DNA of 64,000 nucleotides. Origin: GCA-2733415 sp965178635 (GTDB lineage Bacteria; Bacteroidota; Bacteroidia; Flavobacteriales; Flavobacteriaceae). Each line of letters begins with the position of its first letter. Positions within the stretch are counted from its first letter, which is position 1. Below are positions 53,613 through 62,720 of the stretch, in pieces. The stretch is from contig CBCXVT010000030.1 in NCBI GenBank assembly GCA_965178635.1, forward strand, positions 248,001 to 312,000, read 5' to 3'. The position numbers and the translations under genes were made by a program. The notes beneath the pieces are model-generated. The model made no database searches. It worked only from the letters and a program-made list of their open reading frames with translations, and was not told the origin of the DNA.

Positions 53613-53720
53613 GTTATCTATCCCATGAAAAAACATGTGGTAGAATGTAGCACCTTCTTTATAAAAATAAAGGGTTGCCAAGGCTTCATAGGGTCTAATC
53701 CCTCCGCCTTTCTTGATAAC
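53613..53720 (-). ncRNA. SAM-I riboswitch (S-box)
   Basis: On the minus strand GTTATCAAGAAAGGCGGAGG, then GAAGCCTTGGCAACCC and AAGGTGCTACATTCTACC are the conserved S-box parts. P1 is GTTATC (53720-53715) with GATAAC (53618-53613). It should shut off metH-metF when SAM is high. Confidence 0.93.
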
Positions 53721-53750
53721 AATTAAATATGGTAATGAACTTATATGGTG

Positions 53751-53758
53751 CAAAGTAA
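53751..53758 (-). promoter_or_regulatory. Possible -7 element of the met operon
   Basis: On the minus strand TTACTTTG is one base off TAnnTTTG and lies 30 nt ahead of the SAM-I aptamer. A TTG lies 22 nt upstream of it. Confidence 0.35.
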
Positions 53759-53808
53759 CAGTTTATTTTGTTACTAATTGCAACTTTTTTTTAAAAATAA
53801 ATTTTTGT

Positions 53809-54699
53809 TTATTGAAAAAGGGGAGAAGAAAGGTATCTGTCTCCTCGGTCGCAAATTACAGTTACAATTATTCCATTATCTAATGTGTTTGCTAGTTTTA
53901 TAGCACTTGCAACAGCGCCACCGCTACTCATGCCAGCGAATATGCCTTCTGTTTTTGCTAACTTTTGTGTCATGATTTTTGCTTCTTTTTCACTAACCTC
54001 AATTACTTGATTGACTTTTGTTTTATCAAAAATTTGTGGTAAATATTCTAACGGCCATTTTCTGATACCAGGAATCTTAGACCCTTCTTCTGGTTGTACA
54101 CCAACAATTGTAATGTTTTTATTTTGTTCTTTTAAGTATGTAGATACACCCATAATTGTCCCTGTTGTTCCCATAGCAGAAACGAAATGCGTGATTTGAT
54201 GATTTGTATCTTTCCATATTTCAGGACCAGTGGTTTTATAATGCGCTTTCCAATTGTCGTTGTTTGCAAATTGATTAAGCATCACATAGCCTTCTTCTTT
54301 TTGTTGGGCTATTGCATAATCTCTTGCGCCTTCAATACCCACATCCGAAGTTGTTAAAATTACTTTAGCCCCATATGCACGCATGGTTTTAACACGTTCT
54401 TCAGTTGAATTCTCAGGCATTACTAAAATCATTTTTAAACCCAGTATTTGAGCAATAAATGCTAATGCTATTCCGGTATTTCCGCTTGTAGCTTCAATTA
54501 AAGTATCTCCTTTTTTGATGTCACCTCTAAGTAAAGCTTCATTAATCATGTTAAAAGCAGCACGGTCTTTTACACTACCTCCAGGGTTATTACCTTCCAG
54601 TTTTAAAAACAAACGCACACCTTTTTTAGTTAGAATATTAGAAACTTCTACTAAGGGAGTGTTTCCTATTTGATCAGTTATTTTTTTAGATTGTATCAT
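53809..54699 (-). CDS. cysM: Cysteine synthase B
   Basis: 296 residues of O-acetylserine sulfhydrylase. IGNTPLVEV, the PLP lysine in NPGGSVKDRAA, TSGNTGIALA and the phosphate-binding SAMGTTGTIMGVS are present. Length and lack of extra domains fit CysM. It overlaps cysE by 4 nt and ends the sulfur operon before the SAM-I region. Confidence 0.93.
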   Translation of the reverse strand: MIQSKKITDQIGNTPLVEVSNILTKKGVRLFLKLEGNNPGGSVKDRAAFNMINEALLRGDIKKGDTLIEATSGNTGIALAFIAQILGLKMILVMPENSTEERVKTMRAYGAKVILTTSDVGIEGARDYAIAQQKEEGYVMLNQFANNDNWKAHYKTTGPEIWKDTNHQITHFVSAMGTTGTIMGVSTYLKEQNKNITIVGVQPEEGSKIPGIRKWPLEYLPQIFDKTKVNQVIEVSEKEAKIMTQKLAKTEGIFAGMSSGGAVASAIKLANTLDNGIIVTVICDRGDRYLSSPLFQ

Positions 54700-55457
54700 T
54701 TTTTAGATTTTATGTTTATTTCAGATTGGTAGGTTACAATTGAGTTTTTTTTGATGGATTTTGTAATCCAAACATTAGCGCCAATGGTGCTGTTTGCACC
54801 AATAGTAATATCTCCACCTAATATTGTAGCATTAGCATAAATAGTTACATGGTCTTCAATAGTAGGATGCCGTTTAGTGTTACCTAAATTTTTATTTACT
54901 TGAATTCCTCCTAATGTGACTCCTTGAAAAATGGTTACATTATTTCCGATAATTGTTGTTTCACCAATAACAATACCAGTTGCATGATCTATAAAAAATG
55001 AATCACCAATATCTGCACCAGGGTGTATATCTGTGCCTGTAATTCCGTGTGCATATTCGCTCATCATCCGAGGTATAATAGGTACATTTAATAGGTGTAA
55101 TTCTCTACTTAGCCTATAAACTCCAATGGCATGAAACCCTGGGTATGCTAAATAAATTTCATTTAAACTTTTTGCTGCGGGATCTTTTTTATAAGCGGCC
55201 AATGCATCTAAATCTAACCGAATTCGTGTAATTGCCAATTGAGCAATATATTTTGACCAAATATATTCTCCATATTCAATTGAAAGTAGAGCAGTGAGTT
55301 CTAAAAATTGTTCTTTTAGTTTTATTAACTCTGCTTCTCGTATGTGTTGTTCATCAAATAGTGTATAGAATAAGTTTTTGGTAAATAATGCAATACTGTC
55401 TTTTAAACGGATATTATATGTGCTTTTCTGAGTTTTGTTATCAAACTGTACATCCAT
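54696..55457 (-). CDS. cysE: Serine O-acetyltransferase
   Basis: 253 residues. A helical N-terminal domain is followed by left-handed beta-helix hexapeptide repeats (IHPGADIGDSFFIDHATGIV, HPTIEDHVTIYANATILGG) with the catalytic His/Asp region. It activates serine for CysM. It is preceded 4 nt upstream by ferredoxin. Confidence 0.94.
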   Translation of the reverse strand: MDVQFDNKTQKSTYNIRLKDSIALFTKNLFYTLFDEQHIREAELIKLKEQFLELTALLSIEYGEYIWSKYIAQLAITRIRLDLDALAAYKKDPAAKSLNEIYLAYPGFHAIGVYRLSRELHLLNVPIIPRMMSEYAHGITGTDIHPGADIGDSFFIDHATGIVIGETTIIGNNVTIFQGVTLGGIQVNKNLGNTKRHPTIEDHVTIYANATILGGDITIGANSTIGANVWITKSIKKNSIVTYQSEINIKSKK

Positions 55458-55461
55458 AATG

Positions 55462-55794
55462 TTATATGTCTTCAGGCGCTAGAGTTACCTCTAAGCCATT
55501 TAGTTCTTGAGTTATATTTAATTGGCATCCTAGGCGAGAATTATCTTCTACATTGAAGGCTTCTGCAAGCATAGCTTCTTCATCATATTCCATTTCAGGT
55601 AACTCATGTTCCGAAGTGACATAGCACTGACAAGATGCACACATGGCCATACCGCCGCAGGTACCAATGGTTCCTTCAGGTACAAGTTCAAATCCTTTAA
55701 TGACTTCCATTAAATTCATAGTCATATCAGTTGGAGCCTCTACTTGATGTGTTTCTCCGTTACGGTCTGTGATGTGTATGGTTATGTCTGACAT
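55462..55794 (-). CDS. 2Fe-2S ferredoxin
   Basis: 110 residues of adrenodoxin-like type. Cluster ligands lie in GTCGGMAMCASCQC (three Cys) and LGCQL (fourth). With the reductase 8 nt upstream it should feed electrons to the sulfite reductase of the same operon, replacing the CysJ flavoprotein. Confidence 0.92.
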   Translation of the reverse strand: MSDITIHITDRNGETHQVEAPTDMTMNLMEVIKGFELVPEGTIGTCGGMAMCASCQCYVTSEHELPEMEYDEEAMLAEAFNVEDNSRLGCQLNITQELNGLEVTLAPEDI

Positions 55795-55802
55795 TTTTTG
55801 AA

Positions 55803-56888
55803 TTAATTTTCTAAAACTGGAATATTAAGCTCTTGATTGATTTTGATAACTTCTGATTTTTTTGCAACTTTTTTAGAACCATCAAACCCTTCAACGCCTC
55901 CAACCGTAGTATACTTCATAACATATTTTTTGTCAGGGTTAATTAGTTTATAAGCATACTGTACGGCTATTGTTGCTTCATGAAATCCACATAAAATCAA
56001 TTTTAATTTCCCAGGATAGGTGTTCACATCTCCAATAGCGTATACACCAGGAATATTTGTGCTATAATCTAAACTATTATTAACTTTAATGGCATTCTTT
56101 TCAATTTCTAACCCCCAATCTGCAATTGGTCCTAATTTTGGTGATAAACCAAATAAGGGAATAAAATGATCAGTTTCTTTGATTAAATCACCTTCAGTTT
56201 TATGTTTTATGGTAACACTTTTTAAGCTGTCGTCACCATGTATTTCTTTAACTTCAGCTTCAGTAACTAAATTTATTTTACCAATTTTAGCCAGTTCAGC
56301 TACTTTTTCAACAGAATCTAAAGCGCCTCTAAAATCATTTCGCCTATGCACTAAAGTAACTTCTGAAGCTACATCTGCTAAAAATATTGACCAATCTAAC
56401 GCAGAATCTCCACCACCAGAAATCACAACTTTTTTATTGCGATAAAGTTCTGGGTCTCTAATGATATATTCAATACCATTGTCTTCAAAACTAGCTATAT
56501 TATCTATAGGTGGTTTTCTAGGTTCAAATGAACCGAGCCCCCCAGCAATGAATACAACAGGCGCATTGTGTTTCGTGCCTTTACTAGTTGTAACAATAAA
56601 TGACCCATCGTCTTGTTTTTCTATGGTTTCTGCACGTTCACCAAGAGTGTATCCTGGTTCAAAAGGTTTTATTTGTGCTGATAAATTATCTATCAAATCA
56701 CCGGCTAAAACTTCTGGATACGCTGGGATATCATATATAGGTTTTTTGGGGTAAATCTCTGAGCATTGACCACCTGGTTGAGGTGATGCATCAATAAGAT
56801 GACAACGTAATTTTAATAAGCCTGCTTCAAATACGGTGAACATTCCTACTGGTCCTGCACCAATTATTAGTATATCTGTTTTAATCAT
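55803..56888 (-). CDS. Ferredoxin-NADP+ reductase, thioredoxin-reductase-like
   Basis: 361 residues. FAD motif IIGAGPVGMFTVFE (about 7-20), QPGGQCSEIYP, NAD(P) motif VVISGGGDSALDW and C-terminal YAIGDVNTYPG. It lacks the CxxC of thioredoxin reductase, so it belongs to the TrxR-like FNR class. It reduces the adjacent ferredoxin. Confidence 0.9.
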   Translation of the reverse strand: MIKTDILIIGAGPVGMFTVFEAGLLKLRCHLIDASPQPGGQCSEIYPKKPIYDIPAYPEVLAGDLIDNLSAQIKPFEPGYTLGERAETIEKQDDGSFIVTTSKGTKHNAPVVFIAGGLGSFEPRKPPIDNIASFEDNGIEYIIRDPELYRNKKVVISGGGDSALDWSIFLADVASEVTLVHRRNDFRGALDSVEKVAELAKIGKINLVTEAEVKEIHGDDSLKSVTIKHKTEGDLIKETDHFIPLFGLSPKLGPIADWGLEIEKNAIKVNNSLDYSTNIPGVYAIGDVNTYPGKLKLILCGFHEATIAVQYAYKLINPDKKYVMKYTTVGGVEGFDGSKKVAKKSEVIKINQELNIPVLEN

Positions 56889-56889
56889 T

Positions 56890-57474
56890 TTAGTCTGTTA
56901 TTAAGCTTTTTGTTAATTGATTTAAGTGGGTAACTTTTTCTTTAAAATTTAGTTTGAGAGTTTGTCTATAACTATTCAAATTTTCTGCTAATGCATTTAT
57001 ATCCTCAGGGATGACCTCTTCAAACAATTGTCGTAATCGTTTTGCCATAGTTGGTGATTTTCCGTTTGTAGAGATGGCTATTTTTACATGTCCTTTAGTA
57101 ACTATGCCTCCCAAATAGAAGTCACATAACTCAGGTGTGTCTGCAATATTTACCAAGATGTTTCTTGCCTTAGCTTCACGTTGAATGGTTCTATTAACAA
57201 CGGAATTGTTTGTAGCTCCAATAACCAAGTGTTTGTTTTGTAAGAAAAAACAATCATAAGATCCATATTGAATATTAACATGATATTCTTTTGCCAATGC
57301 TAATAGTTCATCATTAAATTCTTTAGCCAAGAGTGTAACTTTTGCATTAGGGCTAGATTTTAATAAAAAACTTAATTTTTCTAAAGCAACATTTCCGCCT
57401 CCAATAATCAACACCTGTAACTGATGAACTTTTAAGAAGATTGGATACAATTCGTTTTGTGATTTTATTAGCAT
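56890..57474 (-). CDS. Precorrin-2 dehydrogenase / sirohydrochlorin ferrochelatase
   Basis: 194 residues with NAD-binding VLIIGGGNVALEKLSFLLKS near 22 and ILVNIADTPELCDFYLGGIV. This corresponds to the N-terminal part of CysG (Met8 fold), here a separate protein. It finishes siroheme for the sulfite reductase. It overlaps cobA by 7 nt and is followed 1 nt later by the ferredoxin reductase gene. Confidence 0.92.
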   Translation of the reverse strand: MLIKSQNELYPIFLKVHQLQVLIIGGGNVALEKLSFLLKSSPNAKVTLLAKEFNDELLALAKEYHVNIQYGSYDCFFLQNKHLVIGATNNSVVNRTIQREAKARNILVNIADTPELCDFYLGGIVTKGHVKIAISTNGKSPTMAKRLRQLFEEVIPEDINALAENLNSYRQTLKLNFKEKVTHLNQLTKSLITD

Positions 57475-58247
57475 GACGCAAGTACTGTTTTGTGCAATTC
57501 ATTCTGTAAAGACGTAACTTGTTCTCTGTGCGAAACAACTTCACCTAAAACAATTATTGCTGGGTTAGAGAGTTGGTTTTTAGATACAACCTCTTCTATT
57601 GTATCAACAGTACCAATTCCTATTTTTTCTTTTTTAGTTGTACCATCTTGAATAATTGCTACTGGTAATTTGTTTTTTCCTTGTGCCTGAAACAGATTTA
57701 CTATTTCAGGTAGTTTAGCCATCCCCATTAAAATTACTACAGTTGCATTTGATTTTGCAGCTAAAGCGACATCTTCAGAAAGTTTATGCTGTTTTGTTGT
57801 CCCTGTAATGACCCAAAAACTTTCTGAACTCCCACGTTTTGTTAAAGGGATATTCTGATAAGCTGGTACCGCTAATGACGATGATATACCTGGTACTACT
57901 GCAGTTTCTAAACCATAACTAGCCGCATATTCCATCTCTTCTGCACCGCGTCCGAAAATAAACGGGTCACCACCTTTTAAGCGTACAACATGTCCATTAG
58001 ATTTTGCTCTACTTACAATCAGCTCGTTTATTTGGTCTTGATGGTATTTGTAACAGCCTCTACGCTTACCAACAAAAATATGCTCAGTATTAGCTTTTGT
58101 ATAATCCAGCAAATCAATATTTACTAAAGCGTCATATAAAACTACATCTGCGTTTTTTAATGCTTTTATAGTTTTTAAAGTGATTAAATCTGAATCACCA
58201 GGTCCTGCACCAACTACGGTTAATTTTGGATGTATATTAGTTTTCAT
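57468..58247 (-). CDS. cobA: Uroporphyrinogen-III C-methyltransferase
   Basis: 259 residues. VVGAGPGDSDLITLKTIKAL at the start, VVRLKGGDPFIFGRGAEE (SAM-binding) near 86, and VPGISSSLAVPAYQNIPLT. It makes precorrin-2 from uroporphyrinogen III. It overlaps the sulfite reductase gene by 11 nt. In this operon the product serves siroheme. Confidence 0.94.
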   Translation of the reverse strand: MKTNIHPKLTVVGAGPGDSDLITLKTIKALKNADVVLYDALVNIDLLDYTKANTEHIFVGKRRGCYKYHQDQINELIVSRAKSNGHVVRLKGGDPFIFGRGAEEMEYAASYGLETAVVPGISSSLAVPAYQNIPLTKRGSSESFWVITGTTKQHKLSEDVALAAKSNATVVILMGMAKLPEIVNLFQAQGKNKLPVAIIQDGTTKKEKIGIGTVDTIEEVVSKNQLSNPAIIVLGEVVSHREQVTSLQNELHKTVLASC

Positions 58248-60345
58248 GCTTAACTTCTTTTAACCTAAATACATCTGCTTTTGAGTAGAACTCTTTTGCT
58301 TGTGTCAAGTAGTTTTTTGCAAATTCTTCAGATGGTTCGTTTTGTTTTAATTGTAATACTAATTCTGCAAAAGTTTCTGTAAGTTCAATAGCTTTAGTTG
58401 CAACAAAATGTTCATCAAATAATTTAACAATACCAGATTGTGTATTTGTTTTTATTTCTTTAGATGTTAATAAGGCTTTAGCAGTATTTATTAAGGCTGT
58501 ATACGAATAGTATATGCTATCTGACCATTGTTTTTGTACTAATGATTCTTCAGCATTAGCTAATTTTTCTTCACTCTCAAATAATAATGTTGAAACTAAG
58601 TCGATAACAACGCCTGCACATTCTCCAACACCAATAGCTTTAATGTATTTATTATCATGTCCCCAATCAATAAAATCATCATTTTCTAAATTGGTTAAAT
58701 CGGCTAATGGCTTTAATAAATCATAGAAGTATATTTTTCCTAAGCGATCATAGTAATTTATGAATGATTCGTTTTCTAGAACATTATTCTCAAAATCATT
58801 TAAGATATGCCTTAATGCTTCCGGACCTCTTTTACTTGGTATTTTTATAACCTTATCTGCAAAGCGTCCCTCACCATTTCCTAATACACCACCACCTAAT
58901 AATATTTGTACTGCTGGTGCTAATAAAGCACCCACTTTTACTGACATGCCTTGAAAACCAATATGAGCCATATTATGCTGTCCACATGCATTCATACAAC
59001 CACTAATTTTTATAGCTACATCTTTATTGTTTACGTACTTTGGGTATTCATCTTTCAATACTTTTTCTAAAACTGATGCAATCCCTGTACTGCTTGAAAT
59101 TCCTAAATTACAAGTATCCGTACCTGGACAAGCTGTAATGTCTTGCGTACTGTTATACCCCAATTCTGTAAAACCTAATTTTTCTAATTCAACATAAAAG
59201 AAGGGTAACAAATCTTCTCTTACATGTCGAATTAGAATATCCTGACGTAAGGTTAATCTGAGTTCATTGTTGGCGTATGTTTTAATTAAATTGGCTAATA
59301 ATCGTGCTTTGTCTGTATAGAAATCTCCTAGAAATACTTTTATTCCAATAGCATATAATCCATCTTGTTTTTGTTTTATAACATTTAAGGATTTCCATAA
59401 TTCAAATGCGTCTTGATTTTTAATATCAACTGTAGGAACAACACTGTTGTTTACCTCAATGGCATTATCAAACGCATCTGTATTAATTAGATATGTTTTA
59501 TAGGCCAATGCTTTTTGTTCTTCTTCAACTAAGTTTAAAAACTGTTCTAAGCCGAAATCTTTTACTAAGAATTTTAATCTGGCTTTTGCACGTTTAACAC
59601 GTTCACCATACCTATCAAAAACACGTAATACACCTTCAATAAAAGGAATTATTTTATCTGCATCTAAAAACTCATAAGCAACATCTGCATGACGTGGTTG
59701 TGATCCTAAACCACCAGCAAGTAGAACTTTAAAACCTCTGATGGTTTTATCGTTAACACGTTTAGTCTTGGCAATAAAACCTATGTCATGAATAAAACTG
59801 ATTGCAGAATCATCATCTGTACCAGAGAAAGACATTTTAAATTTTCGTCCCATTTCTTGACAGATCGGGTTACGTAAGAAAAACTTAAATGTAGCATCTA
59901 CATATGGAGATACGTCAAATACTTCATGTATATCAATCCCAGCAGTTTCTGAGGCGGTAATATTCCTTACAGCATTACCACAAGCCTCACGTAATGTGAT
60001 ATCATTTTTTTCTAACTCTGCCCATAACTCCGGAGTTCTGTCTAAGCTTACATGATGTATTTGAATATCTTGACGTGTGGTTATGTGTAAACGCCCTCTT
60101 GAATATTCATCGGAAACATCAGCTATTCGATGAAGCTGTTCAGATGTAACTCTTCCAAAAGGTAACTTGATGCGTATCATTTGAACTCCGAATTGACGTT
60201 GTCCGTACACTCCTCTCGCTAGACGAAGACTCCTAAAACGTTCTTCATCTATTTTTCCTTCTTTAAATAAACGAATTTTACGTTCTAATTCTAAGATGTC
60301 TTTTTCTACTAATGGATTTTCTATTTCTGATCTAAAACTTTGCAT
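58237..60345 (-). CDS. Ferredoxin-type sulfite/nitrite reductase fused to a C-terminal HEPN domain
   Basis: 702 residues from ATG 60345 (MQSFRSEIENPLVEKD); the frame is open to 60396, but that part overlaps the attenuator hairpin. It has two sulfite reductase halves. The siroheme/4Fe-4S ligands are Cys 406, 412, 450 and 454 (TACPGTDTCN, SGCMNACGQHN). Residues about 567-702 form a helical HEPN domain (SIYYSYTALINTAKALL) without the Rx4-6H RNase motif. Cys-operon context makes sulfite the likely substrate. Confidence 0.92.
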   Translation of the reverse strand: MQSFRSEIENPLVEKDILELERKIRLFKEGKIDEERFRSLRLARGVYGQRQFGVQMIRIKLPFGRVTSEQLHRIADVSDEYSRGRLHITTRQDIQIHHVSLDRTPELWAELEKNDITLREACGNAVRNITASETAGIDIHEVFDVSPYVDATFKFFLRNPICQEMGRKFKMSFSGTDDDSAISFIHDIGFIAKTKRVNDKTIRGFKVLLAGGLGSQPRHADVAYEFLDADKIIPFIEGVLRVFDRYGERVKRAKARLKFLVKDFGLEQFLNLVEEEQKALAYKTYLINTDAFDNAIEVNNSVVPTVDIKNQDAFELWKSLNVIKQKQDGLYAIGIKVFLGDFYTDKARLLANLIKTYANNELRLTLRQDILIRHVREDLLPFFYVELEKLGFTELGYNSTQDITACPGTDTCNLGISSSTGIASVLEKVLKDEYPKYVNNKDVAIKISGCMNACGQHNMAHIGFQGMSVKVGALLAPAVQILLGGGVLGNGEGRFADKVIKIPSKRGPEALRHILNDFENNVLENESFINYYDRLGKIYFYDLLKPLADLTNLENDDFIDWGHDNKYIKAIGVGECAGVVIDLVSTLLFESEEKLANAEESLVQKQWSDSIYYSYTALINTAKALLTSKEIKTNTQSGIVKLFDEHFVATKAIELTETFAELVLQLKQNEPSEEFAKNYLTQAKEFYSKADVFRLKEVKHEN

Positions 60346-60372
60346 GTTGTTTTGGTTGTTTTTAGTATAAAA

Positions 60373-60406
60373 AAAAGCCCTAATGACATTTGTCAAAAGG
60401 ACTTTT
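60373..60406 (-). terminator. Attenuator terminator hairpin before sulfite reductase
   Basis: On the minus strand AAAAGTCCT (60406-60398) pairs with AGGGCTTTT (60381-60373) through one T-G wobble. An inner TGAC/GTCA stem lies between, and eight T follow. It sits about 24 nt before the sulfite reductase ATG. Its 5' arm can instead pair with AAGGACATTTTT (60437-60426), a mutually exclusive antiterminator. Confidence 0.7.
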
Positions 60407-60421
60407 TAGTAACCAACTTAA

Positions 60422-60475
60422 TTAAAAAAATGTCCTTATGTATTTATGAAGTATGTGCATACACCCCATCATCAT
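60422..60475 (-). CDS. Putative leader peptide of the sulfite reductase attenuator
   Basis: 17 codons on the minus strand: MMMGCMHILHKYIRTFF, stop TAA. Four Met and one Cys lie in the first six codons. The last codons (AGG ACA TTT TTT) coincide with the 5' arm of the antiterminator (60437-60424). The A-rich ACAAACA before the ATG suits Bacteroidota initiation. It lies 57 nt after the cysN stop. Translation is inferred; no coding statistics are possible at this length. Confidence 0.45.
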   Translation of the reverse strand: MMMGCMHILHKYIRTFF

Positions 60476-60531
60476 TGTTTGTAATCTGTTATTTGAAATT
60501 GTACAATTCATATAATTATTTCTTAATGTTA

Positions 60532-61779
60532 TTACTTTATAAAGCCAGCACCAACGGTGTTATTTGATTGTGAGTCAATTAAAATAAAAGCACCATTTGT
60601 TCTGTGGTTTTCAAAAGAGTCATAATACATTGGTTTATTTAGTTTAAACGAGACAGAGGCTAAATCGTTCATACTTAAACCTGAAACATCGGTATTAATA
60701 CCAGAATAGTCAGGGTTAATTTTATGATGAATTTCATCAACTTTTGCGAGTACTTTATTTACACCGTGTTGAATAATGTATTTGCTTTGAGTAGTCAATT
60801 GTTTGCTATCCATCCAACAAATTGTTGCCGTTAACTGTTTATCAATTTTGGGTAAATCATTTGTTTTTACAATCATATCACCCCTGCTAACATTAATGTC
60901 ATGTTCTAAAGTAATAGTGACAGATGAACGTCTTGCTGCAGTTTGAAATTTGGTGTCATAAAAATAGATGTCTTTAATTTTCGATTTTGTTTGTGATGGT
61001 AAAACCACAACATCATCACCTACGTTCAATTCACCACCATAAACTTTTCCTGCATAGCCTCTAAAATCATGATACTCTTCTGTTTTTGGCCTAACAACAT
61101 ATTGCACAGGGAATCTTGGTGTACCTTGATTATAGATGTCAGTTGTGTTTAAATTTTCAAGATGACTTAATAGTGTTTGCCCCTTGTACCAAGGTGTGTT
61201 TTCAGATTTATAAACTACATTATCACCTTGTAATGCGCTAACAGGAATGAATGTAATTTGTTGCTCTTTATAGCCTCTTTTATTAATTAGTTTTTCAAAA
61301 TCAGATTTGATAGTATTGTATTTTTCTTCAGAAAATTCTACTAAATCCATTTTATTAACTGCAACTATTACATTTTTAATACGTAATAAGTTATTGATGA
61401 AAAAATGACGATTGGTTTGTTCAATGACTCCTTTTCTTGCGTCAATTAGTATAATTGCTGCTTGAGAGGTAGATGCCCCTGTAACCATGTTTCGTGTGTA
61501 TTCAACATGACCGGGAGTGTCAGCTATAATATAACTTTTAGTTTCTGTCGAAAAATATATATGTGCAACATCAATGGTAATGCCTTGTTCTCTTTCTGCA
61601 ACTAAACCATCAGTAGCTAATGAAAAATCTAAGTAATCATAGCCTTTTTGTTTGCTTGTTTTTTCAATTGCGTCTAGTTTATCACTAGTTAATGATTTTG
61701 TGTCATAAAGAATTCTACCAATCAAGGTGCTTTTACCGTCATCAACACTACCAGCTGTTGCTATTTTTAATACTTCCAT
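60532..61779 (-). CDS. cysN: Sulfate adenylyltransferase subunit 1 (GTPase)
   Basis: 415 residues. GTPase motifs GSVDDGKSTLIGRILYD at about 10, DTPGHVEYTRNMV and NKMDLVEF, then EF-Tu-like barrels. It ends at 415 residues without the C-terminal APS kinase found in CysNC fusions. With CysD it makes APS from sulfate and ATP. Confidence 0.95.
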   Translation of the reverse strand: MEVLKIATAGSVDDGKSTLIGRILYDTKSLTSDKLDAIEKTSKQKGYDYLDFSLATDGLVAEREQGITIDVAHIYFSTETKSYIIADTPGHVEYTRNMVTGASTSQAAIILIDARKGVIEQTNRHFFINNLLRIKNVIVAVNKMDLVEFSEEKYNTIKSDFEKLINKRGYKEQQITFIPVSALQGDNVVYKSENTPWYKGQTLLSHLENLNTTDIYNQGTPRFPVQYVVRPKTEEYHDFRGYAGKVYGGELNVGDDVVVLPSQTKSKIKDIYFYDTKFQTAARRSSVTITLEHDINVSRGDMIVKTNDLPKIDKQLTATICWMDSKQLTTQSKYIIQHGVNKVLAKVDEIHHKINPDYSGINTDVSGLSMNDLASVSFKLNKPMYYDSFENHRTNGAFILIDSQSNNTVGAGFIK

Positions 61780-61806
61780 AATTTGTTGTTATTGGCTTTT
61801 TCTATT

Positions 61807-62706
61807 TTAAAAATACCCTTGTTGTTTTCTTTTTTCCATAGCGGCTTCCGAGCGTTTATCATCAATTCTTGCTCCACGTTCAGATAGTGTTGATGCTCTA
61901 ATTTCTGCAACCACTTCACTAATCGTTTTTGCATGAGAGTTTACTGCTGCTGTACAACTCATGTCACCTACAGTCCTAAAGCGTACAATACGCTCTTCAA
62001 TGTGTTCATAGTCTTCACGGTACACATGCTCAGAGGCAGTCCAAATCATTCCATCTCTTAAAAATGTTTGACGTTTGTGCGAAAAATATATTGATGGAAT
62101 TTCTAAGTTCTCACGTTCAATATAGCTCCAAACATCTAACTCTGTCCAATTTGAAATAGGAAATATACGTACGTTTTGTCCATGTTCTATATTGCCGTTA
62201 AGCATATCAAATAATTCTGGTCGCTGGTTTTTTTCATCCCATTGTCCAAAGTCATCTCGAACAGAAAAAATTCGCTCTTTTGCTCTAGCTTTTTCTTCAT
62301 CACGTCTGGCACCACCAATACAGGCATCAAATTTGAACTCTTCAATGGCATCTAAAAGGGTAGTGGTTTGTAGTGTGTTTCTACTTGAATACTTACCAGA
62401 TTCCTCTTTTACTTTTCCTTTATCAATGCTGTCTTGAACATTTCTAACAATTAATTCTAGTCCTAACTCCTTTACTAGTTTATCTCGAAACTCTATTGTT
62501 TCTGGGAAGTTGTGCCCAGTATCTATATGCATTAAAGGAAACGGGATTTTTGCTGGATGAAATGCTTTTTGTGCTAACCTGACTAATGTTATAGAGTCTT
62601 TTCCTCCAGAAAATAGCAATACAGGTTTTTCAAATTGTGCTGCCACTTCTCTAATAATATAAATGGCTTCGTTTTCTAATGGATTTATATGTGCTGTACT
62701 TTTCAT
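61807..62706 (-). CDS. cysD: Sulfate adenylyltransferase subunit 2
   Basis: 299 residues. PP-loop motif LLFSGGKDSITLVRLA near 30, HIDTGHNFPETIEFRD and ACIGGARRDEEKARAKER. It is the catalytic ATP sulfurylase subunit, 27 nt upstream of cysN. Confidence 0.96.
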   Translation of the reverse strand: MKSTAHINPLENEAIYIIREVAAQFEKPVLLFSGGKDSITLVRLAQKAFHPAKIPFPLMHIDTGHNFPETIEFRDKLVKELGLELIVRNVQDSIDKGKVKEESGKYSSRNTLQTTTLLDAIEEFKFDACIGGARRDEEKARAKERIFSVRDDFGQWDEKNQRPELFDMLNGNIEHGQNVRIFPISNWTELDVWSYIERENLEIPSIYFSHKRQTFLRDGMIWTASEHVYREDYEHIEERIVRFRTVGDMSCTAAVNSHAKTISEVVAEIRASTLSERGARIDDKRSEAAMEKRKQQGYF

Positions 62707-62720
62707 TTTACTGTTTTATT

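Noticed and set aside
53571..53753. Minus-strand open frame of 60 codons
   Set aside because: It overlaps the SAM-I riboswitch aptamer exactly, and its codons are those of the conserved RNA core.
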